DNA of 64,000 nucleotides, from the IMG/VR virus record IMGVR_UViG_3300005529_000004, positions 1 to 64,000 of that record, one strand, 5' to 3'. The notes under the pieces were generated by a model, which saw only the letters and a list, made by a program, of their open reading frames with translations, was not told where the DNA came from and searched no databases. The stretch comes from a virus. Positions 32,262 through 40,401 of this stretch are shown here, in pieces. The number at the start of each line of letters is the position of its first letter. Position 1 is the first letter of the stretch. A program made the position numbers and the translations under genes.

Positions 32262-34831
32262 TAGATCGGCAGGTCGGGGTTGACGACGGCGTCGGCCTCG
32301 CCGGGAAGGTCGAGGCCCTCAATCAGGTGCGCGCGAACGGCCGTCGTGCTCATCGGCGGGCGGACCGGGTCGCCGCCGGAGACGACGAACCGCTCGCGGA
32401 AGTAGTCAAGCAGCGCGATCGAGCGTCCCGGCAGCTCGATGTCGGTCGAGCGCTCCGCCGCGCTGACGAGCGCGCGAGCGCGGACCCACGTGCCCTTGCC
32501 CTCGGTGTCGCGCCAGACCAGCGGGCGGTGGTTTGCGTCGGTCAGGGACAGACCCTCGATCAGGGTGACGAGGTAGATGTTCTCCTCCGGCGCCGCGTCC
32601 TCGTCCGCGTCGAAGCAGGACAAGTCGCAGACCTCGGGGATATGCGGCGGCTTCTGCCCGTGAGCCACGAGGTCGCCGATGAACGCGCGCAGCGTCTCCC
32701 AGCCCGCTTCGAGGATCATGCGGTTGTATTCGGGGCGGCTTGCGGCCGTGAGGCGCATCGTCGGCAGCCCGTCCGGGTTGGTCGCCAGCCAGGAGTGGAT
32801 GGCCGCGCCGATCTTCTGCAGCGGGACGTACTGGATCGAGGCGAGCGCCACCGGATTCTGCTCTCCGCGCGTCGGGTGGACCTGTACGATCCGCTCCCGT
32901 TCGCGGTCGAGCGCGAAGGTGTCCTCGCCTGCGACCATCGTCGGCGCGGTCAGCTCGTAGCGCACGGAGCTGAGGTCACTCTGGCCTCGCTCAGCAGTGC
33001 CGCGCGAGTAGAGCACCGGCACGAACCCCTGGAAGGCCTCGCGCGTGTCCTTGCGCGAGTGCCGCGTCCACTCGTCCACGAACACCGGCAGGCTGCGGGA
33101 GCTGGACAGGGCGCGGAGCAGCACGAACGGAGTCACCGTGCCCAGGTCCACTTCGATGCGCGATCCCGCTAGACGTGCGGTCATCCGGGCAAGCGTGCTC
33201 TTCCCCACGCCGGACGAGCCGCCGATGAACAGCATCGGGAAGTCGCGTGCCTCCGGGCGCCGCATCGCCGCCACGACCCAGGCCAGGAGCGGGTGGGTCA
33301 CGCGGCTGGAGCTGAGCTGCAGGAATGTCTCCAGCCAGCCCCAGTCCGGGTTAGGCTCGGCGGGCAGGTAGACCTGGCCGGTCACGTCCGAGGTGTGCTG
33401 CGTCGGGGCGTAGCGCCAGGGAAGATCGCCGTCGTAGTGACGATTCGGGTAGACGATCGTCGGCCCGGCGTAGGAATACTCCTTCGGCGGCTCGTGCATC
33501 CCGACGCGCGTGGTCTGGAAGATCTCGGGCGTCACGTGGCCGCGCGCCTTGACCCACTCCGCGAGCAGCCGCCGGTCGAAGTCCGTGCCCGTGAAGAGAA
33601 GACGCTGTCCGTTGGCCCAGCGGTTAAGGGCCGCGACGGATGCCATGTCCGAGAGCCGCAGCACCGCATCGGTGACGACTCCGGCGTGCTCAAGGGTCAC
33701 GTCGTAGCCGGGGTCGTCGCCTCCCGCGAGCTGCGCGACCGGCTCGACCGTCCAGTTCGTCACCTGCTCGGCATCGCCAGACTTGCGCGTGATCGCGTAG
33801 CCGTTCCGTTCCTTCGACACCAGCACCGGGTAGGGAAGCGGCCGGACGGCCGAACGCAGCAGGCGCGAGATGTCCGCGCGGGCTGAGCGCAGGTCCTTGC
33901 CGAGCGGCAGGATGCAGACGCGCACGTCCCAGGAGCTACCCGCCTGGCTGAAGAACTCCTCGATCCACCGCCGGGTCGCCTTCACGCCTTCCTCATCCGG
34001 GTCGAGGCCCAGGTAGATGTAGCGCGCGCCCCGGATGAAGTGAACCCAGCTCGCGTCGATCGCCTGCTGTGCGCCAGACGGCAGACCATAGACGTCGATC
34101 GGCTCGTTCTGCTGCGCGGCCATGTACGCCGCGTACGCCGTGTCGGTCTCGCCCTCGGCGATGAAGATGCGCTGGGTCTGACGCGGTCGCCAGCTCCCGT
34201 AGAGGTTCGGGAAGGAGCTGCCGGAGATGGCGCCCTTCGTTCCATCCGCGTGTCGCTTGTGCGCGCCGGTCAACGTTCCGTCCGGTCCCCAGTGAGGAAC
34301 GACGACGGTGCCGACCGGGTCGATGCCCCAGCCCCAGTTGTGGATCAGGTACTGGCCCCAGGCGGTGAGCACGCGCGGGTCGTCGCCGGGCGAGCCAAAC
34401 CCGCCACGGACGGCCAGCACGATCGGAGCGCCGGGGTCCTCGCGGGCGCGCTGCTGGGCAATCGCCACCTCGCCCGCCAGGTCCTCGGGACGGGCGCGAA
34501 CACGTCCCTGCACGGTCGGCTGGACGTAATCGGGCGGAAGCTCCAGCAGGAAGCGCCGAAGCGTGTCGAGGGCCTGACCGAAGTCCTGGTGCAGCTTCTC
34601 GCGGACGAGGCCGATGATGTCGAAGTCCTTGTCGCACGGCTTGCAGCCGATGCGCTGGCCGTCGTCTCCTTCCCAGACCTCCAGGCTCGGGCTGTGGTCG
34701 TCATGCCACGGGCAGAGCGCCCGCCCTCGATCGTCCAGCACGATCCCGAGCCGCGCGCAGACGTAGGCCATGCTGAGCGCCCGCTTCAGCTCCTGCGGTG
34801 TCGCCTCAAGGCCAGGAAAGGTCCCGCTCAC
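32261..34831 (-). CDS. Primase-helicase fusion
   Basis: 856 residues. N-terminal CHC2-type zinc site LCPWHDDHSPSLEVW with IGCKPCDK (Cys40, His43, Cys63, Cys66). The TOPRIM domain has RIFIAEGETDTAYAAY and YIYLGLDPDEEGVKA (about 220-275). The C-terminal ATPase has LFIGGSSGVGKSTLARM (Walker A) and LPVFVDEWTRH (Walker B). The enzyme makes primers and unwinds the fork. Two GTG starts exist; 34831 is preferred because GGGAGG lies five bases before it but only one base before GTG 34837. The gene begins at a 290-base intergenic region with iteron-like repeats. Confidence 0.9.
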   Translation of the reverse strand: MSGTFPGLEATPQELKRALSMAYVCARLGIVLDDRGRALCPWHDDHSPSLEVWEGDDGQRIGCKPCDKDFDIIGLVREKLHQDFGQALDTLRRFLLELPPDYVQPTVQGRVRARPEDLAGEVAIAQQRAREDPGAPIVLAVRGGFGSPGDDPRVLTAWGQYLIHNWGWGIDPVGTVVVPHWGPDGTLTGAHKRHADGTKGAISGSSFPNLYGSWRPRQTQRIFIAEGETDTAYAAYMAAQQNEPIDVYGLPSGAQQAIDASWVHFIRGARYIYLGLDPDEEGVKATRRWIEEFFSQAGSSWDVRVCILPLGKDLRSARADISRLLRSAVRPLPYPVLVSKERNGYAITRKSGDAEQVTNWTVEPVAQLAGGDDPGYDVTLEHAGVVTDAVLRLSDMASVAALNRWANGQRLLFTGTDFDRRLLAEWVKARGHVTPEIFQTTRVGMHEPPKEYSYAGPTIVYPNRHYDGDLPWRYAPTQHTSDVTGQVYLPAEPNPDWGWLETFLQLSSSRVTHPLLAWVVAAMRRPEARDFPMLFIGGSSGVGKSTLARMTARLAGSRIEVDLGTVTPFVLLRALSSSRSLPVFVDEWTRHSRKDTREAFQGFVPVLYSRGTAERGQSDLSSVRYELTAPTMVAGEDTFALDRERERIVQVHPTRGEQNPVALASIQYVPLQKIGAAIHSWLATNPDGLPTMRLTAASRPEYNRMILEAGWETLRAFIGDLVAHGQKPPHIPEVCDLSCFDADEDAAPEENIYLVTLIEGLSLTDANHRPLVWRDTEGKGTWVRARALVSAAERSTDIELPGRSIALLDYFRERFVVSGGDPVRPPMSTTAVRAHLIEGLDLPGEADAVVNPDLPI

Positions 34832-34837
34832 TCCCAC

Positions 34838-35124
34838 CTCCCGAATGATGCCGGTTCGTCGTTCCGCGCGGGCCTCCTACTCGCGCCCACGCAGCTTACC
34901 TCGTCATTCCACGGGCCGCTCATCGTTCCACGTCATTCCGTACAGCGGAATGATGAGGCCTCAAACCCGCATCGCTCCGCCACATTCTCCCCTTACTCGT
35001 CATTCCATCACTTCAGAGTAGAAGTAGGTACGTGTACGAGGCGCGGAGTGAAACGGGCGGAGACCCACGATTCTGTCAGGGGAGTGGGTCTCCACCGTTC
35101 GAATGACGGAATGACGATTCCGGG
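34838..35124. other. Intergenic region with seven GGAATGAC-like repeats; candidate origin
   Basis: About 290 bases without a gene. GTCATTCC or its complement GGAATGA(C/T) occurs at 34843, 34903, 34932, 34947, 34999, 35101 and 35108, in both orientations; two copies face each other around GTACAGC. The region is visibly less GC-rich than the flanks and lies directly upstream of the primase-helicase. It could be a replication origin with iterons, or the operator region of that gene. Confidence 0.55.
35059..35092 (-). terminator. Hairpin, terminator of the methylase gene
   Basis: GGAGACCCAC and GTGGGTCTCC form ten pairs around a 14-base loop, 33 bases after the methylase stop on the minus strand; GCCCGTTTCAC follows. 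Confidence 0.6.
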
Positions 35125-36534
35125 TCACTCGCCGAGCGGTCCAGGGCTGAAGTCGTGGCCCTCCTCGGGCTGCGCCTCGGCCTGCTCGCCGTAGCCCGCC
35201 TGCTCCCGCTCCGCCCGGTAGCGCGGGTAGCGCTGGCGGATGACGTCGGCGTAGCGCGGGTCCAGCTCGACCACGAACGCGCGCCGATCGGTCAGGTCGG
35301 CCGCGATCAGGGTGGAGCCGCTGCCCGCGAACGGGTCGAAGACCACGTCGCCTGGCACCGAGCTGTTCTCGATCGCCTGCGTGATCAGCTCGACGGGCTT
35401 CATGGTCGGATGCTCGCGGCTCGCACTTGGCGCGTCCACCTCGATGACCGAGGTGCAGTTGTCCGGGCCGAACCACCGCGTCGGAACCTCGCCGGAACGG
35501 TTTGCCGCGCTGTTCTCCATCTGGCTGATGCGGCCGGTCCGACGTCCAGGCGTGTAACCGTAGTAGACCGCTTCATGCCGCAGGTGGTAGTCCGAGTGCC
35601 CGAGGATCATCCGCTGCTTGACCCAGACGAGCATCTGGAAGTAGCGCCACGGCGTCTCCAGGTTCTCGAACGAGGTAATGAAGACGCCGCCGTTGCGATC
35701 GGTCGGGCCTGCGACGTAGAACGGCGCCGACTCCTGCATGATCGTCGCGCAGGCAGTCCAGGCATCGCGCAGCAAGGCACGCAGGCCAGCCTGGTCGCGG
35801 GCGTCGTTCTGGATCGTCATCGCGTTGCCCTCGACCTTGCCGACGTAGTCCACGCCGTAGGGCGGGTCGGTCCACATCATCGTGGCCTTGCCGCCTTCAC
35901 CGAGCATCGCCTCGATGCCGGTCTTCAGCGCGTCGGCGTTCGTGGCATCGCCGCAGAACAGCAGGTGCCGCATCGGGTCCTCGGCCGGGCCGATCCAGTG
36001 GAACGAGTTGGGCGGAGTCTCGGGCGTCTCCGGCAGCTCGGGCGCGTCGTTCGTGCCGGGGATGCTGGACTCGATCCGCGACTCCATGTCCTGGAGCGAC
36101 CAGCCATGCTCGGCTGCCTGGCCCAGCCAGTACTCCGCCTTCTCCGCTCCGTAGCGTCGGACACGGCTGAAGTGCGAGAAGCTGACGCCGGGATGTCCTT
36201 CGAACCGCGTCATGTGCCGAGCGCGCTGCTCGTGCGGGAAGAACGCCGACACCGCCGCGTAGACCTTGACCGTCTTCTGGTCGAGGCCACCGATCGGGCT
36301 GGGCCGGTCGATCCACTCCCGGTACTCGCGCGGGAAGTGCGCCTTGTAGAAGTTCGCGATGTCGCCGATCGCGAAGCACGTCGCGTCGGTGATGGCGCCG
36401 AGACCTTCCGCGAGGCTCAGCAGCTCCTGCTCGGATGCACCGGGCGCGAGCTGCAGACCAACCGTCGTCATGCGGGCGTGCTCGGAGAGCGCGACTCCCT
36501 GCCCGCCGAAGACGGCAATCTCAGTGCTGCTCAA
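35125..36534 (-). CDS. DNA methyltransferase, N4-cytosine/N6-adenine (beta class)
   Basis: 469 residues. Catalytic TDPPYGVDYV (about 215) precedes the SAM-binding motif DPFAGSGSTLIAADL (about 405), the order of beta-class amino-methylases. TMKPVELI is also typical. About 190 residues in front are not part of the methylase core and look like a ParB-like/helical DNA-binding module (ARHMTRFEGHPGVSFSHFSR). It probably protects phage DNA from restriction or marks replication sites; no cognate nuclease is nearby. TTG 36534 is chosen because AAGGAGG lies eight bases upstream; GTG 36543 falls within the ribosome site. Confidence 0.85.
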   Translation of the reverse strand: MSSTEIAVFGGQGVALSEHARMTTVGLQLAPGASEQELLSLAEGLGAITDATCFAIGDIANFYKAHFPREYREWIDRPSPIGGLDQKTVKVYAAVSAFFPHEQRARHMTRFEGHPGVSFSHFSRVRRYGAEKAEYWLGQAAEHGWSLQDMESRIESSIPGTNDAPELPETPETPPNSFHWIGPAEDPMRHLLFCGDATNADALKTGIEAMLGEGGKATMMWTDPPYGVDYVGKVEGNAMTIQNDARDQAGLRALLRDAWTACATIMQESAPFYVAGPTDRNGGVFITSFENLETPWRYFQMLVWVKQRMILGHSDYHLRHEAVYYGYTPGRRTGRISQMENSAANRSGEVPTRWFGPDNCTSVIEVDAPSASREHPTMKPVELITQAIENSSVPGDVVFDPFAGSGSTLIAADLTDRRAFVVELDPRYADVIRQRYPRYRAEREQAGYGEQAEAQPEEGHDFSPGPLGE

Positions 36535-36562
36535 GTATCCCACCTCCTTCTATGACTCCCGC

Positions 36563-36568
36563 ATTGTA
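36563..36568 (-). promoter_or_regulatory. -10 TACAAT of the methylase gene
   Basis: Minus strand GCGTACAATGCG, about 20 bases before AAGGAGG. Divergent from the leaderless promoter at 36617. Confidence 0.5.
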
Positions 36569-36616
36569 CGCGAACCGCGCCGTCTCCGCGAGCGGGGCTG
36601 CGCGTTCTCTGGCCGG

Positions 36617-36622
36617 TAGACT
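36617..36622 (+). promoter_or_regulatory. -10 TAGACT of a leaderless promoter
   Basis: GGCCGGTAGACT followed by seven bases and ATG 36630; no ribosome site. Confidence 0.7.
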
Positions 36623-36629
36623 CGAACCC

Positions 36630-38096
36630 ATGAAGCCAGACGATCTCTCCGGCGTCTACCTCGTGGAGGACGGCGACGCTGCCGCTTTCTCGTGGGGACC
36701 GGACGGCGCGCGGCACTCGTTCCGTGGCGTCGAGGACGGCGAGCGCGCACTCCGCAAGGCTGTCGCGCACGGGCTGGCGGTCGAGGAGATCGCGAAGATG
36801 TCCGAGTTCGAGCGCGCGGTAGCCCGTGAGCTGTCGGTCGGCGTCGGCGTCCGCAAGGACACCTCGGGCGCCGTGATCATCGGCTACTTCCCCTTCGACG
36901 GCAACGGCGACGAGGACGATGCCTTCGCCAGCCAGCTCTCGCAGCTCGGCTCCGGCTCCGTCGCCGCGACCGACATCCACCTGACCCTGCTCTACCTCGG
37001 CGAGCCGGACCCCGCCTGGGACCTGGACCTGATCGCCGCGTGCGTCAAGATCGCTTGCTGCACCGCGATGCCGATCAAGGGCTGCGTCTCCGGCCTCGGC
37101 CGCTTCGTCGGTCCCGAGGATCAGGACGTCATCGTCGCGCTCGTGGACGTCCCCGAGCTGGGACGGCTGCGTCACCAGATCAAGGACCAGCTCCTCTGCT
37201 ACGGCGCGCTGCCCTACACAGCGCAGTGCTTTCAGGAGGAGCACGGTTACCTGCCTCACTTCACGATCGCGTACGTCTCCAAGAGTGCAGCATCGCCGTC
37301 GCCGCTGACCGAGGTCGTGCCCTTCACGCTCGATTCCCTGGCGCTGGCTGCCGGGCCGAAGCGTGTGCAGTTCGACTTCTCCGGCGGCTACGACGTCGCG
37401 ACGAGCGATCCTGCACCGTACTACGCCGCGCGCCTGCAGAAGGAAGGGCGCGTGCTGCGCCAGGAGCACCTGGAGTGGATGGAGGACTCGATCGCGCGCA
37501 TGCAGGAGATCGTGGACAGGGAGCGCCGTCGCAAGAAGCCCGGCAACCCCGAGTCGAAGGAAGACGACTCCACCGGCGACGCCGCAGCGACGGGTGGCAG
37601 CGCCGCCCAGATGTCGCGCGACGCCGATGGCACCGAGGACCTGGCCTACACCGTCACGAAGGCGCTGGAGGAGGAGCGGTTCACGCTCGGCCCGCTCTAT
37701 GCGCCGGAGCGCAAGGACGCGCATGGCGAGTGGACCGACGCCGCGACGCTGCAGAAGGCTGTCTGGTCCTTCGTGGAAGAAAGTGCTGCAAATGGGCGAC
37801 TTCTGAACCTGCAGCACGGCGATCACGGCACGCAGACGGTCGGCGAGTGGGTCGAGGTCATGGCCTGGCCCTACGAGCACACGATCAAGGTCGCCACGGC
37901 TGGCGGCGAGGAGCGCGAGCTGGAGATGCCTGCGGGCACCGTCTACCTCGGCGCCAAGTGGTCGCCGGAGGCGTGGAAGCTCGTCAAGGCCGGGAAGCTC
38001 AACGGCTGGTCGCTCGGCGGCTCGGCTGTCCGTGTTGCCACCGAGGGCGACCTGCCGATGATGGGCGATGCCAAGATTCCGGCGGCGGTACGCTAA
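36630..38096 (+). CDS. Fusion of 2H phosphoesterase and XkdF-like prohead protease
   Basis: 488 residues. Residues about 85-260 hold the two H-x-T motifs of 2H phosphoesterases, DIHLTLLYLGEP and LPHFTIAYVS, which hydrolyse cyclic phosphodiesters of RNA or nucleotides. After a charged linker (about 280-345) comes a domain like the XkdF head-maturation protease: LYAPERKDAHGEWTDA, LNLQHGDHGTQTVGEWVE (with the histidine) and KLVKAGKLNGWSLGGSAVRV. The protease would process scaffold and capsid in the prohead. The 2H role is open: RNA repair, removal of 2',3'-cyclic ends, or cleavage of cyclic-nucleotide alarm signals. ATG 36630 is set by the leaderless -10. Confidence 0.75.
   Translation: MKPDDLSGVYLVEDGDAAAFSWGPDGARHSFRGVEDGERALRKAVAHGLAVEEIAKMSEFERAVARELSVGVGVRKDTSGAVIIGYFPFDGNGDEDDAFASQLSQLGSGSVAATDIHLTLLYLGEPDPAWDLDLIAACVKIACCTAMPIKGCVSGLGRFVGPEDQDVIVALVDVPELGRLRHQIKDQLLCYGALPYTAQCFQEEHGYLPHFTIAYVSKSAASPSPLTEVVPFTLDSLALAAGPKRVQFDFSGGYDVATSDPAPYYAARLQKEGRVLRQEHLEWMEDSIARMQEIVDRERRRKKPGNPESKEDDSTGDAAATGGSAAQMSRDADGTEDLAYTVTKALEEERFTLGPLYAPERKDAHGEWTDAATLQKAVWSFVEESAANGRLLNLQHGDHGTQTVGEWVEVMAWPYEHTIKVATAGGEERELEMPAGTVYLGAKWSPEAWKLVKAGKLNGWSLGGSAVRVATEGDLPMMGDAKIPAAVR
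38089..38094 (+). promoter_or_regulatory. -10 TACGCT of a leaderless promoter
   Basis: GGCGGTACGCT followed by seven bases and ATG 38102. It overlaps the last codons of the protease gene. Confidence 0.55.
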
Positions 38097-38101
38097 GCAC
38101 C

Positions 38102-38950
38102 ATGAGCGATCTCACCGAGGCAACGCGCAAGGCGTACCAGCTCCGTGACCCGCAGGAGGCGATGGAGATCGTCCACCGCACGGGTCCCGTGAGCGGCTTC
38201 GGGCTGCACGCCGACCTGACCGACACGGTCAGGGCGCAGGCGGAGCTGCACCGCATCTTCGGTACCGGCGGAGCGCTGCAGAAGGGAGTCTCGGACATCC
38301 GGGCGCTCTGGCTGTCTTCGCTCGCCTCGTCTTACTCGCTCCTGAACGACGCGCAGGCTGGCGCGATCGTCAGTGCCTGGAAGCAGGCATTCGGCGAGGA
38401 CCTGGACGCGCTGCCGCCTGATCAGGTCTACAAGGGCAACGGGCGCAACGTCGGCGACTCCGCGTCGCTGCTCGGCGTCCTGATGGAGGTCGTGACGAAG
38501 GCGTCTGACTCCTCGAAGCCCTACGGCAACGTCACCTACGCCGACCCCGGCTGGCAGAAGGACGGGAAGGCGCGCTACCCGCTCGACAGCGAGCAGCACA
38601 TCCGCGCCGCCTGGAGCTACATCAACCAGGCGAAGAACGCCGCGCTCTACACCGCCGCGCAGCTCGGCAAGATCAAGGCGAAGATCAAGGCAGCCATGCA
38701 GAAGATCGGCGCCGACGTCGCTGGCAAGTCCGGCGCTGGCGACGACGGCACGGCGCAGACCTCGGCATCCGGCAAGCCGGACGATCCGAAGGACCCGAAG
38801 CTCAAGACTCCGGCTGCAGTCGGGCTGCTCGCGAAGGCGAAGGCGAAGGGCGAGCCGCACGAGTACGACGGCGGCAAGGACGGAACCGGCCCTTGCACCT
38901 CCTGCGGCATGTCCAAGAGCGACGGCAACCACCTCCCCGAACCGAGTTAG
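38102..38950 (+). CDS. DUF6582-like phage head-region protein
   Basis: 282 residues. The middle has YADPGWQKDGKARYPLDSE, then AAWSYINQAKNAALYT and KIKAKIKAAMQKIGADV, the signature of DUF6582-type domains found in phage head-maturation and scaffold proteins. The N-terminal 90 residues are helical. The C terminus has GTGPCTSCGMSKSDGNHLPE, a small Cys/His end. It follows the protease gene and is probably a head-assembly partner. ATG 38102 lies seven bases after a TANNNT element. Confidence 0.72.
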   Translation: MSDLTEATRKAYQLRDPQEAMEIVHRTGPVSGFGLHADLTDTVRAQAELHRIFGTGGALQKGVSDIRALWLSSLASSYSLLNDAQAGAIVSAWKQAFGEDLDALPPDQVYKGNGRNVGDSASLLGVLMEVVTKASDSSKPYGNVTYADPGWQKDGKARYPLDSEQHIRAAWSYINQAKNAALYTAAQLGKIKAKIKAAMQKIGADVAGKSGAGDDGTAQTSASGKPDDPKDPKLKTPAAVGLLAKAKAKGEPHEYDGGKDGTGPCTSCGMSKSDGNHLPEPS

Positions 38951-38953
38951 CCC

Positions 38954-39316
38954 GTGGCGACCACGCCCGGCAACGGCAGCGGCGACCGCGTCGAGCTGAC
39001 GCGCGTCTCGATGTCGGTGGAGGTACTTCGCCAGGAGGTGCGCGCGGCCAACGCCGAGACGCGCGATGAGCTGAAGACCTACATCGACACGAAGCTGCAG
39101 CCGATCCTCGACAAGCAGGCGGCGGTGGATCGTGGCGACTTCACGATGGCGGCGACTCGCGCGATCAAGGCGCTGATCGCCAAGAGCTTCTCGCAGCGCG
39201 CCGCTGCAGGCTTCTCCGCCCGCGAGCGCAAGATCGCGCTGCTCGGGCTGTGCGCGGCGATGATCTCGATGGGCGCAGCCGTGTACGTCTCGATCCACGC
39301 AGCGCTGGGAGGGTGA
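38954..39316 (+). CDS. Small protein with coiled coil and C-terminal membrane helix
   Basis: 120 residues. A helical stretch (VEVLRQEVRAANAETRDEL) is followed by a basic region and a C-terminal hydrophobic helix (ALLGLCAAMISMGAAVYVSI). GTG 38954 is four bases after the preceding stop. With the next two membrane-protein genes it makes a compact three-gene cassette; holin-type or envelope functions are possible. Confidence 0.68.
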   Translation: MATTPGNGSGDRVELTRVSMSVEVLRQEVRAANAETRDELKTYIDTKLQPILDKQAAVDRGDFTMAATRAIKALIAKSFSQRAAAGFSARERKIALLGLCAAMISMGAAVYVSIHAALGG

Positions 39317-39321
39317 GCACG

Positions 39322-39753
39322 ATGAAGACACCGGAGCACTTCGAGGACGTCACCGACACCTTCCTCGGCATGACGAAGGTGAAGCTCGTCGGAGTCGTCG
39401 CCTTCCTCTCGATCGTCACCGCCGCGATCTCCACCGTCTCGCTCGGCTACGCCGTCAGCGCCAACCACCGCGCGGTCGAGTCGCAGAAGGCAGCGGTCGT
39501 GGAGGGCCACAAGGTCATCTGCGTGCTGATCCGCTCATCGCTGCAGACGTCGAAGAACCGCGTCTCGGCAGCGCAGTCCGCGAAGGACCTGAACGCGCTC
39601 GCCGACCAGCTCCCGAAGGGCAGCGTCGCTCAGCGCGCGGTGTACGACGTCGCGTCGCAGTTCGCAGTCTCGGGCAAGGGCGCCAAGAGCGGCGAGGCTG
39701 CGTTCTTCGCCGAGCTGCACAAGATCGGCTGCAACGTCAAGCCTCCCGCATGA
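39322..39753 (+). CDS. Single-pass membrane protein
   Basis: 143 residues. One strong membrane helix near the N terminus (LVGVVAFLSIVTAAISTVSL), then a periplasmic-type helical domain with two cysteines (VICVLIRS and HKIGCNVKP) that could pair. GGGAGGGTGAGCACG precedes ATG 39322. Rz-like spanins and holin regulators have this topology, but no signature is present. Confidence 0.7.
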   Translation: MKTPEHFEDVTDTFLGMTKVKLVGVVAFLSIVTAAISTVSLGYAVSANHRAVESQKAAVVEGHKVICVLIRSSLQTSKNRVSAAQSAKDLNALADQLPKGSVAQRAVYDVASQFAVSGKGAKSGEAAFFAELHKIGCNVKPPA

Positions 39754-40175
39754 CCGTCGAGGATCGCGAGCAGGCGATCTTCGGGTCGTTCGATGGTCTC
39801 ACGACTGGCATCGGCATCATCGCGGCGCTAATCCTCGCTGGGCACAGCAAGGCGGTGGTCGTCGGCGTCATGGGCGCGGCGGTCGCAGCGGCTGTCGGCA
39901 TGGGCGCGGGCAAGTGGCTGTCCACACCCGATCGCAACTACGGCACGGCTGGCGTCATGTTCATCGCCACGCTGATCGGCGGCGCAGCGCCGGGCATCCC
40001 GTTCACGTTCCTGCCGCTGCACTGGGCAGTCGCGGCTACGAGCCTCATCGCGGTCGGCGTCGCGCTGCAGATCGGCTGGTTCCGTGGCGCAGGGATTCGC
40101 GGCTACGTCGAGACGGCCGTCGTGCTCGTGCTGGTCACCGTGCTGACGGTGGCCACCGGCGCTGGCCTCGGCTAG
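39750..40175 (+). CDS. VIT/CCC1-like multi-pass membrane protein
   Basis: 141 residues with about five membrane helices. The opening EDREQAIFGSFDGLTTGIGI followed by AALILAGHS, then VAAAVGMGAGKWLST, resembles the first two helices of VIT1/CCC1 iron-manganese transporters (E-x3-GxxDGL and the small-residue SMAxGE helix). It is shorter than cellular VIT proteins (usually above 200 residues) and lacks an obvious metal-binding domain. ATGA overlap with the previous gene. It may move metal ions or be a holin that only looks similar. Confidence 0.6.
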   Translation: MTVEDREQAIFGSFDGLTTGIGIIAALILAGHSKAVVVGVMGAAVAAAVGMGAGKWLSTPDRNYGTAGVMFIATLIGGAAPGIPFTFLPLHWAVAATSLIAVGVALQIGWFRGAGIRGYVETAVVLVLVTVLTVATGAGLG

Positions 40176-40187
40176 AATCCGGCCATG
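40173..40187 (+). promoter_or_regulatory. TAGAAT -10 with a four-codon leaderless ORF
   Basis: TAGAAT (40173-40178), six bases, then ATG CGC TGT GAG TAG (40185-40199). The geometry is that of the leaderless genes, but the ORF has only four codons. It lies just upstream of tRNA-Phe and may be a leader peptide or just a transcript start. Confidence 0.35.
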
Positions 40188-40240
40188 CGCTGTGAGTAGG
40201 CGGGTGGGCACCGCCGAGGGGCAGCGAGCAATGCGGTGGG

Positions 40241-40246
40241 TAGATT
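40241..40246 (+). promoter_or_regulatory. Candidate -10 TAGATT for the tRNA-Phe/tRNA-Arg pair
   Basis: GGGTAGATT about 84 bases upstream of tRNA-Phe. The leader folds a small hairpin (GGAGCT-GCCA-AGCTCC, 40287-40302). Confidence 0.4.
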
Positions 40247-40329
40247 CTGCGACCGGGCTGCAGCCCGCCACCCGGCGGGACGAGGGAGCTGCCAAGCTCC
40301 GCATCTCGTCGGGTGAGGCCCGGAGACAA

Positions 40330-40401
40330 GGGCCGGTAGCTCAGGCGGTAGAGCTGCCGGGTGAAATCCGGCGCGCGCAGGTTCGATCCCTGCCCGGCCC
40401 A
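40330..40401 (+). tRNA. tRNA-Phe (GAA)
   Basis: Acceptor GGGCCGG/CCGGCCC, discriminator A. D-arm GCTC/GAGC, anticodon stem GCCGG/CCGGC with loop GTGAAAT (GAA, U33 present), T-arm GCAGG-TTCGATC-CCTGC. Confidence 0.92.
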
